From Lamellibrachia satsuma (taxonomy: Eukaryota; Annelida; Polychaeta; Sabellida; Siboglinidae): a stretch of 64,000 bases of DNA. The notes beneath the pieces were generated by a model, which made no database searches, was not told the DNA's origin, and worked only from the letters and a program-made list of their open reading frames with translations. The first letter of the stretch is position 1, and the number at the start of each line of letters is the position of its first letter. The stretch is taken from the NCBI GenBank assembly GCA_033239005.1, contig BSQZ01000022.1, forward strand, positions 6,031,001-6,095,000. Reading direction: 5' to 3'. Positions 14,201 through 26,900 of the stretch are shown here, one piece after another. The translations under genes were made by a program, and so were the position numbers.

Positions 14201-17200
14201 TCAAACCCATGGAGGTTGCCCCAGCAGGGCAGGGGAAGGTGGCGTCAAACCCATGGAGGGTGCCCCAGCAGGGCAGGGGAAGGCGGCGTCAAACCCATGG
14301 AGGGTGCCCCAGCAGGGCAGGGGAAGGCGGCGTTGAACCCATGGAGGGTGCCCCAGCAGGGCAGGGGAAGGCGGCGTCAAACCCATGGAGGGTGCCCCAG
14401 CAGGGCAGGGGAAGGCGGCGTCAAACCCATGGAGGGTGCCCCAGCAGTGCAGGGGAAGGCGGCGTCGAACCCATGGAGGGTGCCCCAGCAGGGAAGGGGA
14501 AGGCGGCGTCGAACCCATGGAGGGTGCCCCAGCAGGGCAGGGGAAGGCGGCGTCGAACCCATGGAGGGTGCCCCAGCAGGGCAGGGGAAGGCGGCGTCAA
14601 ACCCATGGAGGTTGCCCCAGCAGGGCAGGGGAAGGCGGCGTCGAGCCCATGGAGTGTGCCCCAGCAGGGCAGGGGAAGGCGGCGTCGAACCCATGGAGGG
14701 TGCCCCAGCAGGGCAGGGGAAGGAGGCGTCGAACCCATGGAGGGTGCCTCAGCAGGGCAGGGGAAGGCGGCGTCGAACCCATGGAGGGTGCCCCAGCAGG
14801 GCAGGGGAAGGAGGCGTCGAACCCATGGAGGGTGCCCCAGCAGGGCAGGGGAAGGCGGCGTCGAACCCATGGAGGGTGCCCCAGCAGGGCAGGGGAAGGC
14901 GGCGTCAAACCCATGGAGGTTGCCCCAGCAGGGCAGGGGAAGGCGGCGTCGAACCCATGGAGGGTGCCCCAGCAGGGCAGGGGAAGGCGGCGTCAAACCC
15001 ATGGAGGGTGCCTCAGCAGGGCAGGGGAAGGCTGCATTGAGCCTGCACTGATCGCCTCAGCAGGGCAGGGGAAGGCTGCATTGAGCCTGCACTGATCGCC
15101 TCAGCAGGGCAGGGGAAGGCCACATTGAGCCTGCACTGATCGCCTCAGCAGGGCAGGGGAAGGCCACATTGAGCCTGCACTGATCGCCTCAGCAGGGCAG
15201 GGGAAGGCTGCATTGAGCCTGCACTGATCTCCTCAGCAGGGCAGGGGAAGGCTACATTGAGCCTGCACTGGTTGCCTCAGCAGGGCAGGGGAAGGCCACA
15301 TTGAGCCTGCACTGATCGCCTCAGCAGGGCAGGGGAAGGCCACATTGAGCCTGCATTGGTCGCCTCAGCAGGGCAGGGGAAGTCCACATTGAGCCTGCAC
15401 TGATCGCCTCAGCAGGGCAGGGGAAGGCCACATTGAGCCTGCACTGATTGCCTCAGCAGGGCAGGGTAAGGCCACATTGAACCTACACTGATCACCTCAG
15501 CAGGCAGGGTAAGGCCACATTGAACCTACACTGATCGCCTCAGCAGGAGCATAGGACTTCCAATTTACTGGAACTGACATTGAAATTATTTTTAATATTA
15601 AGATAACCCTAAGATATTTTGTAATGTTATCTAATGTGATCATGGGGTTCAGCCACAATGTGATCGTGGGGTTCAGCCACAATGTGATCATGGGGTTCAG
15701 CCACAATGTGATCGTGGGGTTCAGCCACAATGTGATCGTGGGGTTCAGCCACAATGTGATTGTGGGGTTCAGCCACAATGTGATCGTGGGGTTCAGCCAC
15801 AATGTGATCGTGGGGTTCAGCCACTGTGATCGTGGGGTTCAGCCACAATGTGAATGTGGGGTTCAGCCACAATGTGACCATGGGGTTCAGCCACAATGTG
15901 ACCATTGGGTTCAGCCACAATGTGATCGTGGGGTTCAGCCATAACGTGACCGTGGGGTTCAGCCACAATGTGATCGTGGGGTTCAGCCACAATGTGACCA
16001 TGGGGTTCAGCCACAATGTGACCATGGGGTTCAGCCACAATGTGACCATGGGTTCAGCCACAATGTGACCATGGGGTTCAGCCACAATGTGACCATTGGG
16101 TTCAGCCACAATGTGATCATGGGGTTCAGCCACAATGTGATCATGGGGTTCAGCCACCATTCCTCGTGATGATCTCTGGACATACCTAACCTTGTAGTTA
16201 ATGTGGAGGCATTCAATGAATATTAAGTTTTTCCACTTGATGCTTCTGAATCTTCTTTGTACACACCTTCTGGGGGGGGTGCAACCTTCTTTGTACACAC
16301 CTTCTGGGGGGTGCAACCTTCTTTGTACAGACCTTCTGGGGGGGTGCAACCTTCTTTGTACACACCTTCTGGGGGGTGCAACCTTCTTTGTACAGACCTT
16401 CTGGGGGTGCAACCTTCTTTGTACAGACCTTCTGGGGGGGTGCAACCTTCTTTGTACAGACCTTCTGGGGGGGTGCAACCTTCTTTGTACACACCTTCTG
16501 GGGGTGAACCTTCTTTGTACAGACCTTCTGGGGGGTGCAACCTTCTTTGTACACACCTTCTGGGGGTGCAACCTTCTTTGTACACACCTTCTGGGGGGTG
16601 CAACCTTCTTTGTACACACCTTCTGGGGGTGCAACCTTCTTTGTACAGACCTTCTGGGGGGGTGCAACCTTCTTTGTACACACCTTCTGGGGGTGCAACC
16701 TTCTTTGTACAGACCTTCTGGGGGGGTGCAACCTTCTTTGTACACACCTTCTGGGGGTGCAACCTTCTTTGTACACACCTTCTGGGGGGTGCAACCTTCT
16801 TTGTACACACCTTCTGGGGGGTGCAACCTTCTTTGTACAGACCTTCTGGGGGGGTGCAACCTTCTTTGTACACACCTTCTGGGGGTGCAACCTTCTTTGT
16901 ACACACCTTCTGGGGGTGCAACCTTCTTTGTACAGACCTTCTGGGGGGGTGCAACCTTCTTTGTTCACACCTTCTGGGGGTGCAACCTTCTTTGTACAGA
17001 CCTTCTGGGGGGGTGCAACCTTCTTTGTACACACCTTCTGGGGGTGCAACCTTCTTTGTACACACCTTCTGGGGGGTGCAACCTTCTTTGTACACACCTT
17101 CTGGGGGTGCAACCTTCTTTGTACACACCTTCTGGGGGGTGCAACCTTCTTTGTACAGACCTTCTGGGGGTGCAACCTTCTTTGTACAGACCTTCTGGGG

Positions 17201-20200
17201 GGGTGCAACCTTCTTTGTACAGACCTTCTGGGGGGTGCAACCTTCTTTGTACACACCTTCTGGGGGGTGCAACCTTCTTTGTACAGAGCTTCTGGTGGGG
17301 TGCAACCTTCTTTGTACACACCTTCTGGGGGCGCAACCTTCTTTGTACACACCTTCTGGAGGATGCAACCTTCTTTGTACACACCTTCTGGGGGTGCAAC
17401 CTTCTTTGTACAGACCTTCTGGGGGTGCAACCTTCTTTGTACAGACCTTCTGGGGGGTGCAACCTTCTTTGTACAGACTTTCTGGGGGTACAAACTTCTT
17501 TGTACACACCTTCTGGGGGGTGCAACCTTCTTTGTACAGACCTTCTGGGGGTGCAACCTTCTTTGTACACACCTTCTGGGGGGAGCAACCTTCTTTGTAC
17601 ACACCTTCTGGGGGGTGCAACCTTCTTTGTACACACCTTCTGGGGGGTGCAACCTTCTTTGTACACACCTTCTGGGGGTGCAACCTTCTTTGTACACACC
17701 TTCTGGGGGGTGCAGCCTTCTTTGTACACACCTTCTGGGGGGTGCAACCTTCTTTGTACACACCTTCTGGGGATGCACACTTCTTTGTACACACCTTCTG
17801 GGGGGTGCAACCTTCTTTGTACAGACCTTCTGGGGGTGCAACCTTCTTTGTACACACCTTCTGGGGGGGTGCAACCTTCTTTGTACACACCTTCTGGGGG
17901 GTGCAACCTTCTTTGTACACACCTTCTGGGGGTGCAAACTTCTTTGTACACACCTTCTGGGGGGGTGTGCAAACTTCTTTGTACACACCTTCTGGGGGGG
18001 TGCAAACTTCTTTGTACACACCTTCTGGGGGGTGCAAACTTCTTTGTACACACCTTCTGGGGGGGTGCAAACTTCTTTGTACACACCTTCTGGGGGGGTG
18101 CAAACTGTCATGACATTTGGATCATTAAAACACGTGGTCAGGGTTGACTGAATTACTTTTATTTTGTACTTGAGTAAACGTAAAAGTAATTCACCTAAAA
18201 ACTACTTGAGTAAAAGTAAAAGTACTTTGTAAAAACAAGTATTGAGTAAAAAGTAAAACTACTTTTCAAAAGTACTTGAAGTAAAAGTAGAAGTAAAAGT
18301 ACAACACGTGGAAATAAAAAAAAAACATGAGTAATATAAATTACACAGCTTGCTTCTGGCAACTGTTTTGCAATCACTCTGTTCCCACCCTTGAACATGC
18401 TCACTTGGATGCTTGGAAAATTACATTATCATGTATGAGAGCTCACAACATAAAATAATTTAAGTTAAATACAGAACTTAATTAATGATGAGGCACAATC
18501 TTTCTTTTGATTGACCTGTTCCACTGGGGTATGGGAGGAGCTAGATTGTACAACAGGATATGTATACGCAGGTGTGATTGTATCTGAGTAGGTAGAGGGT
18601 CAGTCCAGTAGTAGTAGTAGCCTCTCAGGGAAAGTGGTCAGAGGTAATACCACCTAGCACTGTCCATAGTAAAATTAAGGTTATAAGGTTACCTGGTACC
18701 AGCTGGGGCTAGAATTGATCAGAAGACAGACCAGTGCAACAGAGGAATGCTAATTGCAATTAAATGTGTGCCCTGTCAGGGCCCCTGTCCCTGTCAGGGC
18801 CCCTGTCCCTGATTATTATGAGTCAGCTTCAAGAAGCCATTGCTGGTAAAAGATGCTGCAGTTATGAAAGTCACTTATTACAATGTGGTTTGACAATAGA
18901 GACCAGGAAACTAAGAGGAGACCAAGTAGAAGTGTTTAAAATAGTGAATGGTTATGAGGATGTTGACAGGAATATGTTCTTCAAACTTAAAGAAGGCAGT
19001 AGAACCAGAGGACACAAAGCAGCATTAGTTAAGGAACAGTGTAGGTTGAACATGAGAAAGTACTCTTTCTCACAGAAATGAATGGAACAAACTGCCAAAT
19101 GTTGTGTTAATGCTAGTAGTGTGAATATGTTTAAAAATAGAATTGATAGATATTTGATAAGGGCGGGCATCACATAGATGAGAAAATTGTTGGACTCTAG
19201 ATAAGCCAATGGCTTCCTTGTCCACTTGCCATCAGGAACTTGTTGTTTGGATGGCAACCTTGTTAAACCAAATGGCAGAGTATAAATTCTTTACTCTTTA
19301 GTTCTGTAGAGTAATCATTGCTATGAATTTATTAAACATCTCAAGATGAATTTGATTGATGAAAGAAAAATGCTGTTTAATGCTGACATAAACAGGTAAA
19401 GCCATTGCTGACAATGGGCGAAAATCTGCACATTCGCTCACGAATATCAGAATTGTGTCAGTGTATGGAGATTATCAATACATACCATTTTAATATTTAT
19501 AATACGTAATGGAAACTTACTGATTAATAGTTTATATGGTGCAACGGAGACATTTGCATCATGGTTTGAGATGGCGTTCAAGCGTCGTGTGATGAAGTGA
19601 CATTTCATGTCAACGGCCTTGACCTAACCTATGCAATATTTGGCAGGCTTCGTTCACTGATGTATATATAAAACGATGGTTGCATCTATTTCCCGAAGAG
19701 AGGTTTATATGCAAATATGACCGCGAACTGGCATGCGATTTGATGATATTAATAGCTTTTGGCCTGGCGACTATGCACAGTTTATGAAATGTCATTGACG
19801 GTGGAGCGCCACCAGCCGCAGCGGTTTCGCTATAAATGTAACGAAAATATATTGGGAAGTAAATAAAAGTAACGAAGTAAAAAATCGTGTTACTTTAAAT
19901 AAAACTACTTTGTTACAAGTAAAAGTATTTAGTCAAAATTCTACTTCGTTACATGCCAATTACTTGAAATAACTACTCAAGTATTGTAACAAAGTACTTT
20001 TACTTCATTACATGCCAATCCTGCACATGGTTAGTATGGGAAAAACAATTTTTCAATGCCGTTTTTTCTAAAACTGGTTATCTCGGAACTGTGATTCCAC
20101 GAATATATACCCTTCAAGTGAAACATCTTGGCCCAGGAATAAGATAACGCTGTTCGTCTTGGGGTCATTTTAAAGCTGTGAATCTCCTGTATTTGAATCT

Positions 20201-20913
20201 GTAATAAAATGATAGTGTCACATTTACTCGAAGTGCTTGGTTTTGGCGTGCTGCATCACATATGATGATAACATTTTCAGATCTAAGAATGCATGGAAAT
20301 ATATATTATGTCCATTATGAGAAAAAGTGTGAAAATATATTCTATGAATTATGAAGCACCTGTTCATGTTCTGTGTAAAGCAGAAGTGGTACATACTTCA
20401 CTGTTAAAGGTAATCATGTGTTGCAGAAGTGTGACATCATGTGTTGCAGAAGTGTGACATTGTGTGTTCTAGAAGTGTGACATTGTGTGTTCTAGAAGTG
20501 TGACATCATGTGTTCTAGAAGTGTGACATTGTGTGTTCCAGAAGTGTGATATTGTGTGCTCTAGAAGTGTGACATTGTGTGTTGTAGAAATGTGACACCA
20601 TGTGTTGTACACGTGTGACATTGTGTGTTGTACATATATGACATCGTGTATTTTAGAAGTGACATCATGTGTTGTAGAAGTGTGACATTGTGTGTTGTAC
20701 ACACGTGACTTCGTGCATTGTACAGGTGTGACATCGTTTATTTTAGAAGTGACATTGTGTGTTGTACATGTGTAACATCATGTTTCGTGGGTTGTGTGTT
20801 GTAGAAGTGTGACATAGTGTGTTGTAGAAGTGTGACATCGTGTGTTGCAGGTTCGCGTGGCTGATGAGAGTCAGTGTCAGTGTCATGCCTGTCTGCAGCA
20901 CCAGCATCAGAAA

Positions 20914-20964
<51 letters not shown>

Positions 20965-23900
20965 CAACTCGGTGTTGTGTCGGAGACTACACTGCCCCAA
21001 CACTTCCCTGTGTTGCCCCAGCCCAACAACCAGTCCCTGCACCTGTACCCCCACATCCACGGAGCCAACATCATGCGCCCCATAGCAGCAGCTGTGACGA
21101 CCCTGCAGCCGACACAGCTGCCGGGCCAGCACCCCCACGCCCTATTGCAACCCCAGCTGTATGAACTACACAGCCCCCTACCCCAGCAGCAGCTTGTACT
21201 GAAAGCTGTCACGTCAGCATGCATGTCGACCACTGCGACACCGACATCACACACGCACCAGCAACAGCTGAACCACTTCGGACACTACGTGGATGGCAAG
21301 GACGTCCGATTGGCGGTGTCCAATGACAAGTTGTACCACGCCTGCCTCGGCTGGGAGAACTCATCAGTCAACGGGGCTCACCTTATGCTTTCATCGCAGT
21401 TCAACTTGCCACCGCCATCACCGCCGTTTACCAATGATGTGCCACTAGTGACGCACTCTGGAATGCCGCTGCCAGCTGAGGACCACTTCGCCAGCGTAGT
21501 GCCAACGTCAGCAACGCCGCTGTTCCAGCAGTGCACCTTGGCAACAGCGCCCTCTACCAGCAGCACCAGCAGGCTCGGCGGTACTCAGTGCGGGGCGAGC
21601 GTAGTTCTTAGCGCGCCTGTCAGTGGCCTTGACCCTCGAGTTCCAGATGCACACGCCATGAAGCGAACTCTGTTGAACCCTGCCAGTCAGGCCGTGCCCA
21701 TCCACAACTTCACTCCCGTAATTGGGGCATCTATGCCGGGAACAGGCGACTTGTGCATGAAGCACAACCCCTTCATGTACATGACCAACCACAGCTCGCT
21801 GACAAACACGCCCCACACGACCACCATCTCAACATCGCAGCCAACAGCATCCACTGCAGACGTGATGAAGCTCAACGACGACCTTATGAGGTCGTCCGGG
21901 GTCGCGGGGGCGGGGTGCTGTGACGGGGGTCACCAGGACCAGATGTACGCCCTGTCGCACGGTCGCATGCAGCCAACAGGTGGTGCCACAAAGCAAATGG
22001 TCAACATGTCGCATGTCACCCGTATGCAACAGCAAGGCCGTGCCACCGTACCACAAGGCCGCGCCACCGCACCACAAGGCGTTCCTGCACCACGCGGTGC
22101 ACCGCCTAACCACCATCACATGCACAGTGTCAACGTGGGGCTTGTTGATGCCAACAACATCAGTAACAGTGACGTGTCATCAACGGCAGGGTCAATGTGT
22201 CTAGAGGCAGACAGCTGTGGACACGATGACAACTGTGACAGCAACGATGACAGTTGCTCAGAGCAGAGCTCGTCTACGTCAACGTCAAACCAGAAGGATG
22301 GCAAATACTGTGACTGTTGCTACTGCGAGTTCTTTGGCCATTCAACAGTGAGTATGTCTGATGGCGGTCTCATGTCTAGTGCAGTCAGGCTGTCTGTTTT
22401 CTTTCGCACTAGTTATGTTGTTTTAAACATACACATTCGGATCGTTTTTTATTATAAAATCATGTTATATATATATATATGTATATATAATAGTATAATC
22501 AGTGTCTAACACCTTGACTACTCAAGTGTATTTTAATTAACCACAATTTTTAAATACAATTTAACTACTCGGTCTGATAATTTTTGTAAAATCGTGCTTA
22601 TAGTACAAACTATGATCTACAATATATCTAAGATCATGCTTATAATACAAACTATGATCTATAGCTAAAATCTTTACCAGTCAAACACGTTTTAATGAGC
22701 CAAATTACTTTTAATAATTTGACATGTTTATGTTGCTATTTAGCATGCACTTTGTAAATATTCAAGTCAAAACATTAATTAAGATTAAACAAATAACAGT
22801 CGTTTTATAAAAAAATTCATTAAAATATTTGAGTAGACCTGGTGTTAGATTTAGTTACACTGTAATAAGAAGTTTACTCAATTTGCAGTGAGAAAGGTTG
22901 AATGTTGCACTTCAATACTGAGTAATTGTTTTTTATACAGTAAAATAATAGAGCATTTTTGCATATAAATAAAGTTAGGCCCATACCCATATGGTCATAT
23001 ATAAAAGGGCATAGGCGTAATTTAAAAAAGACGATACAATGTTAATATAAAATTATCACTGCTGTTCAGTTATTTTTAAGTAAAATTTGTTGCGCTTTAG
23101 CCCCCCACATTGCCAACAAGTCGAAACTATGCCGAGATGAGAGACAGGCTGCGACTGAGGCTCAAGCAGAGGGTAGGTGCTGCCACCTATTGGCTTCTAC
23201 ATTTATTTCTGTGGAAGCTTGATTATCCAGGTACTAGTCAGTGTACAAGGGGTGCAGTAGCTGGGGTGTTTAGAACACTGGACTGTCAGTTGAGAGACTC
23301 AGTGTTTGAGTCCCCCATGCTGCAGTTTTCAAAGCTTGGGCAACTTCGTTCACCCCTCTGCATGTCTTGGATGAGATGCTAAAAGCGGTTGGTCGCTTTG
23401 AGACCCCCTCCCTTGCAGATTCCCCTCCCTCGCTACAACACATTCACCTGTGGCTACCCAGTGAAAATGTCCTCCTTGTCCTTCCTGCTGTAATCATCAC
23501 TGTTCATACTCAGCCGCCATAACACAAGACTGTCAGCACCCACATGAACTGTCAGTTCCCGCATGAACTGTCAGCAACCGCATGAACTGTCAGCACCCAC
23601 AGGAACACTCAGCACCCACAGGAACACTCAGCAGCCGCAGGAACACTCAACACCCGCATGAGCTGTCAGCACCCGCACGAACTGTCAGCACTCGCACGAA
23701 CTGTCAGAACCTGCATGAACACTCAGCAACCACGTGAAATGTCAGCACCCTTATGAACACTCGGCACCCGCATGAACACGCATCACCTGCATGAACTGTC
23801 AGCACCCGCATGAATACTCAGCACCCACATGAACTGTGATTGGAAAATGATAAACAATGGGTTTTTTTGAGAATACTATACTTTGTACTACACTAATCAA

Positions 23901-26900
23901 AACAGCTGCTAACCCTGCATATAAAACCTATTTTATGCAGTGTCACACAGCGATGTTCTGTGTAGTGTCATACAGCAATGTTCTGTGTAGTGTCACACAG
24001 CAATGTTCTGTGTAGTGTCACACAGCAATGTTCTGTGTAGTGTTGCACAGCGATGTTCTCACTCAATGATGATCTCGTCTTTAACTTGTGAAACTTTGTG
24101 GCTATAGAACGAAGCAAGGACAGAGAAGGACAAGGACATCTTGACCCCCGCCTCGCCCCCCAAGAATGAGATAGTCGACCAACGAGAGCTGGATGAGTTG
24201 CTACGGTTCATAAATGGTGCGGAGGAAGGGGCGGCGGCCATGGAAGCTGTGCTAGCCCACACCCCCACTGATAACAAGGCGACTGCCAAGGCTGCGAAAC
24301 GTGCTCGTCAGAAGCAACGCAAGGTATGTGCCACAGTTGTATACTGTATACTGTAATAAAATAATTAGATGTTTTTTACACAGTTACAGTTTCGTTTCAC
24401 TGTGTGGACTACAATCCTTCCTGTGCACCCTATCCACTGTGTGGGCTACAATCCTTCCTGTGCACCCTATCCACTGTGTGGGCTACAATCCTTCCTGTGC
24501 ACCCTATCCACTGTGTGGGCTACAATCCTTCCTGTGCACCCTATCCACTGTGTGGACTACAATCCTTCCTGTGCACCGTATCCACTGTGTGGACTACAAT
24601 CCTTCCTGTGCACCCTATCCACTGTGTGGACTACAATCCTTCCTGTGCACCCTATCCACTGTGTGGGCTACAATCCTTCCTGTGCACCATATCCACTGTG
24701 TGGACTACCATCCTTCCTGTGCACCCTATCCACTGTGTGGACTACAATCCTTCCTGTGCACCCTATCCACTATGTGGACTACAATCCTTCCATGTGCACC
24801 CTATCCACTGTGTGGGCTACAATCTTTCCTGTGCACCCTATCCACTGTGTGGACTACAATCCTTCCTGTGCACCCTATCCACTGTGTGGACTACAATCCT
24901 TCCTGTGCACCGTATCCACTGTGTGGACTACAATCCTTCCTGTGCACCCTATCCACTGTGTGGACTACAATCCTTCCTGTGCACCCTATCCACTGTGTGG
25001 GCTACAATCCTTCCTGTGCACCATATCCACTGTGTGGACTACCATCCTTCCTGTGCACCCTATCCACTGTGTGGACTACAATCCTTCCTGTGCACCCTAT
25101 CCACTGTGTGGACTACAATCCTTCCTGTGCACCCTATCCACTGTGTGGGCTACAATCCTTCCTGTGCACCCTATCCACTGTGTGGGCTACAATCCTTCCT
25201 GTGCACCCTATCCACTGTGTGGACTACAATCCTTCCTGAGAACCCTATCCACTGTGTGGGCTACAATCCTTCCTGTGCACCCTATCCACTGTGTGGGCTA
25301 CAATCCTTCCTGTGCACCCTATCCACTGTGTGGACTACAATCCTTCCTGTGCACCCTATCCACTGTGTGGGGTACAATCCTTCCTGTGCACCATATCCAC
25401 TGTGTGGACTACCATCCTTCCTGTGCACCCTATCCACTGTGTGGGCTACAATCCTTCCTGTGCACCCTATCCACTGTGTGGACTACAATCCTTCCTGTGC
25501 ACCCTATCCACTGTGTGGGCTACAATCCTTCATGTGCACCCTATCCACTGTGTGGGTTACAATCCTTCCTGTGCACCATATCCACTGTGTGGGCTACAAT
25601 CCTTCCTGTGCACCCTATCCACTGTGTGGACTACAATCCTTCCTGTGCACCCTATCCACTGTGTGGGTTACAATCCTTCCTGTGCACCCTATCCACTGTG
25701 TGGGCTACAATCCTTCCTGTGCACCCTATCCACTGTGTGGGCTACAATCCTTCCTGTGCACCCTATCCATTGTGTGGGCTACAATCTTTCTGTTATTTCA
25801 TCGCTAGCAGGAGTCTTTGTAAAACAGTGTAGATTTTGTTTAGTTTCATAAAAAAGTTTCACAGTCAGTGTTATTACACGAGGTGTGCTTATGTTGTTAT
25901 TACATGATCTGTGTTGATGGTGTCATTACATGATCTGTGTCTGGTGTTGCTACATGATCATGATGTTTGTGGTGTCGCTAGGTGATTTGTGTTTGTGAAT
26001 CACTACATGATCTGTGTTTGTGGTGTCGCTACAAGATCTATGTTTGTGGTGTCGTTACATGTTCTTTGTTTGTGGTGTCGCTATGTGATTTGTGTTTGGT
26101 GTGTCATTACATGATATGTGATCTGATTTGTGGTGTTGCTACATGAACTGTGTTTGTGGTGTCGTTACATTGTGTGTTTGTGGTGTTGCTAGGTGATCTG
26201 TCTTTGTGAATCACTACATGATCTGTGTTTGTGGTGTCGCAACATGATCTGTGTTTGTGATATTGCTACATGAACTGTGTTTGTGGTGTCGTTACATGAT
26301 GTGTAGCTTCATAATATGTGTTTAGTGTCATATATGATGTGTTTGTGGTGTTGTTACATGATCTGTGTTTCTGGTGTCGCTACATGATATGTGTTGATTG
26401 TGTCACTACATGTTCAGTGTTTGTGGGGTCGATACATGATCTGTGTTTGTGGAATCACTGCATGATGTTTGTGGAATCACAAAATTATCTGTCTTTGTGG
26501 TGTTTTTACGTGATCTATGTTGATGGTGTCTCTACATGATCTGTTTTTGTGCCTCAGGCGGATGAGAAAGTGATGAAGGAGGCGGAGGAACAGAGGCAGG
26601 CAGAGCTGGAGCAACTTCGGGTGTTGGAGCAAGAACGCGCCTACAAACAACTGCTCAAGAAGAAACACAGCCGACACAAGGAGCAGCAGAAGGCTGCGAC
26701 AGAGGCTGCAACACCTACCGGCAACACAGTGTCCAATAGCAACAGCACCTCCTGCAAGGTGGCAACAACAAGGTCGGAGAAACCTCACCACTCCATCGGT
26801 GCCGTTATCACAACAAACGGTCAGCATCGGCCGTCAACACCAGGTGTTACCACCAGCTGTGCTCCGAGCAGTTGTCGGGCATCTGTGAAGAAATCTTGCC

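Noticed and set aside
14044..15095. Collagen-like Gly/Pro/Arg-rich frame of 335 codons
   Set aside because: The 44-bp unit lacks stops in every frame, so the composition is an artefact. It lies inside a FAM193 intron.
16201..18151. Several 370 to 650-codon frames on both strands
   Set aside because: All are the G-run minisatellite read in different frames; unit length is not constant and both strands are equally open.
24301..25851. Cys-rich frames of 300 to 490 codons
   Set aside because: The 37-bp minisatellite in intron 11 read through; no exon structure.
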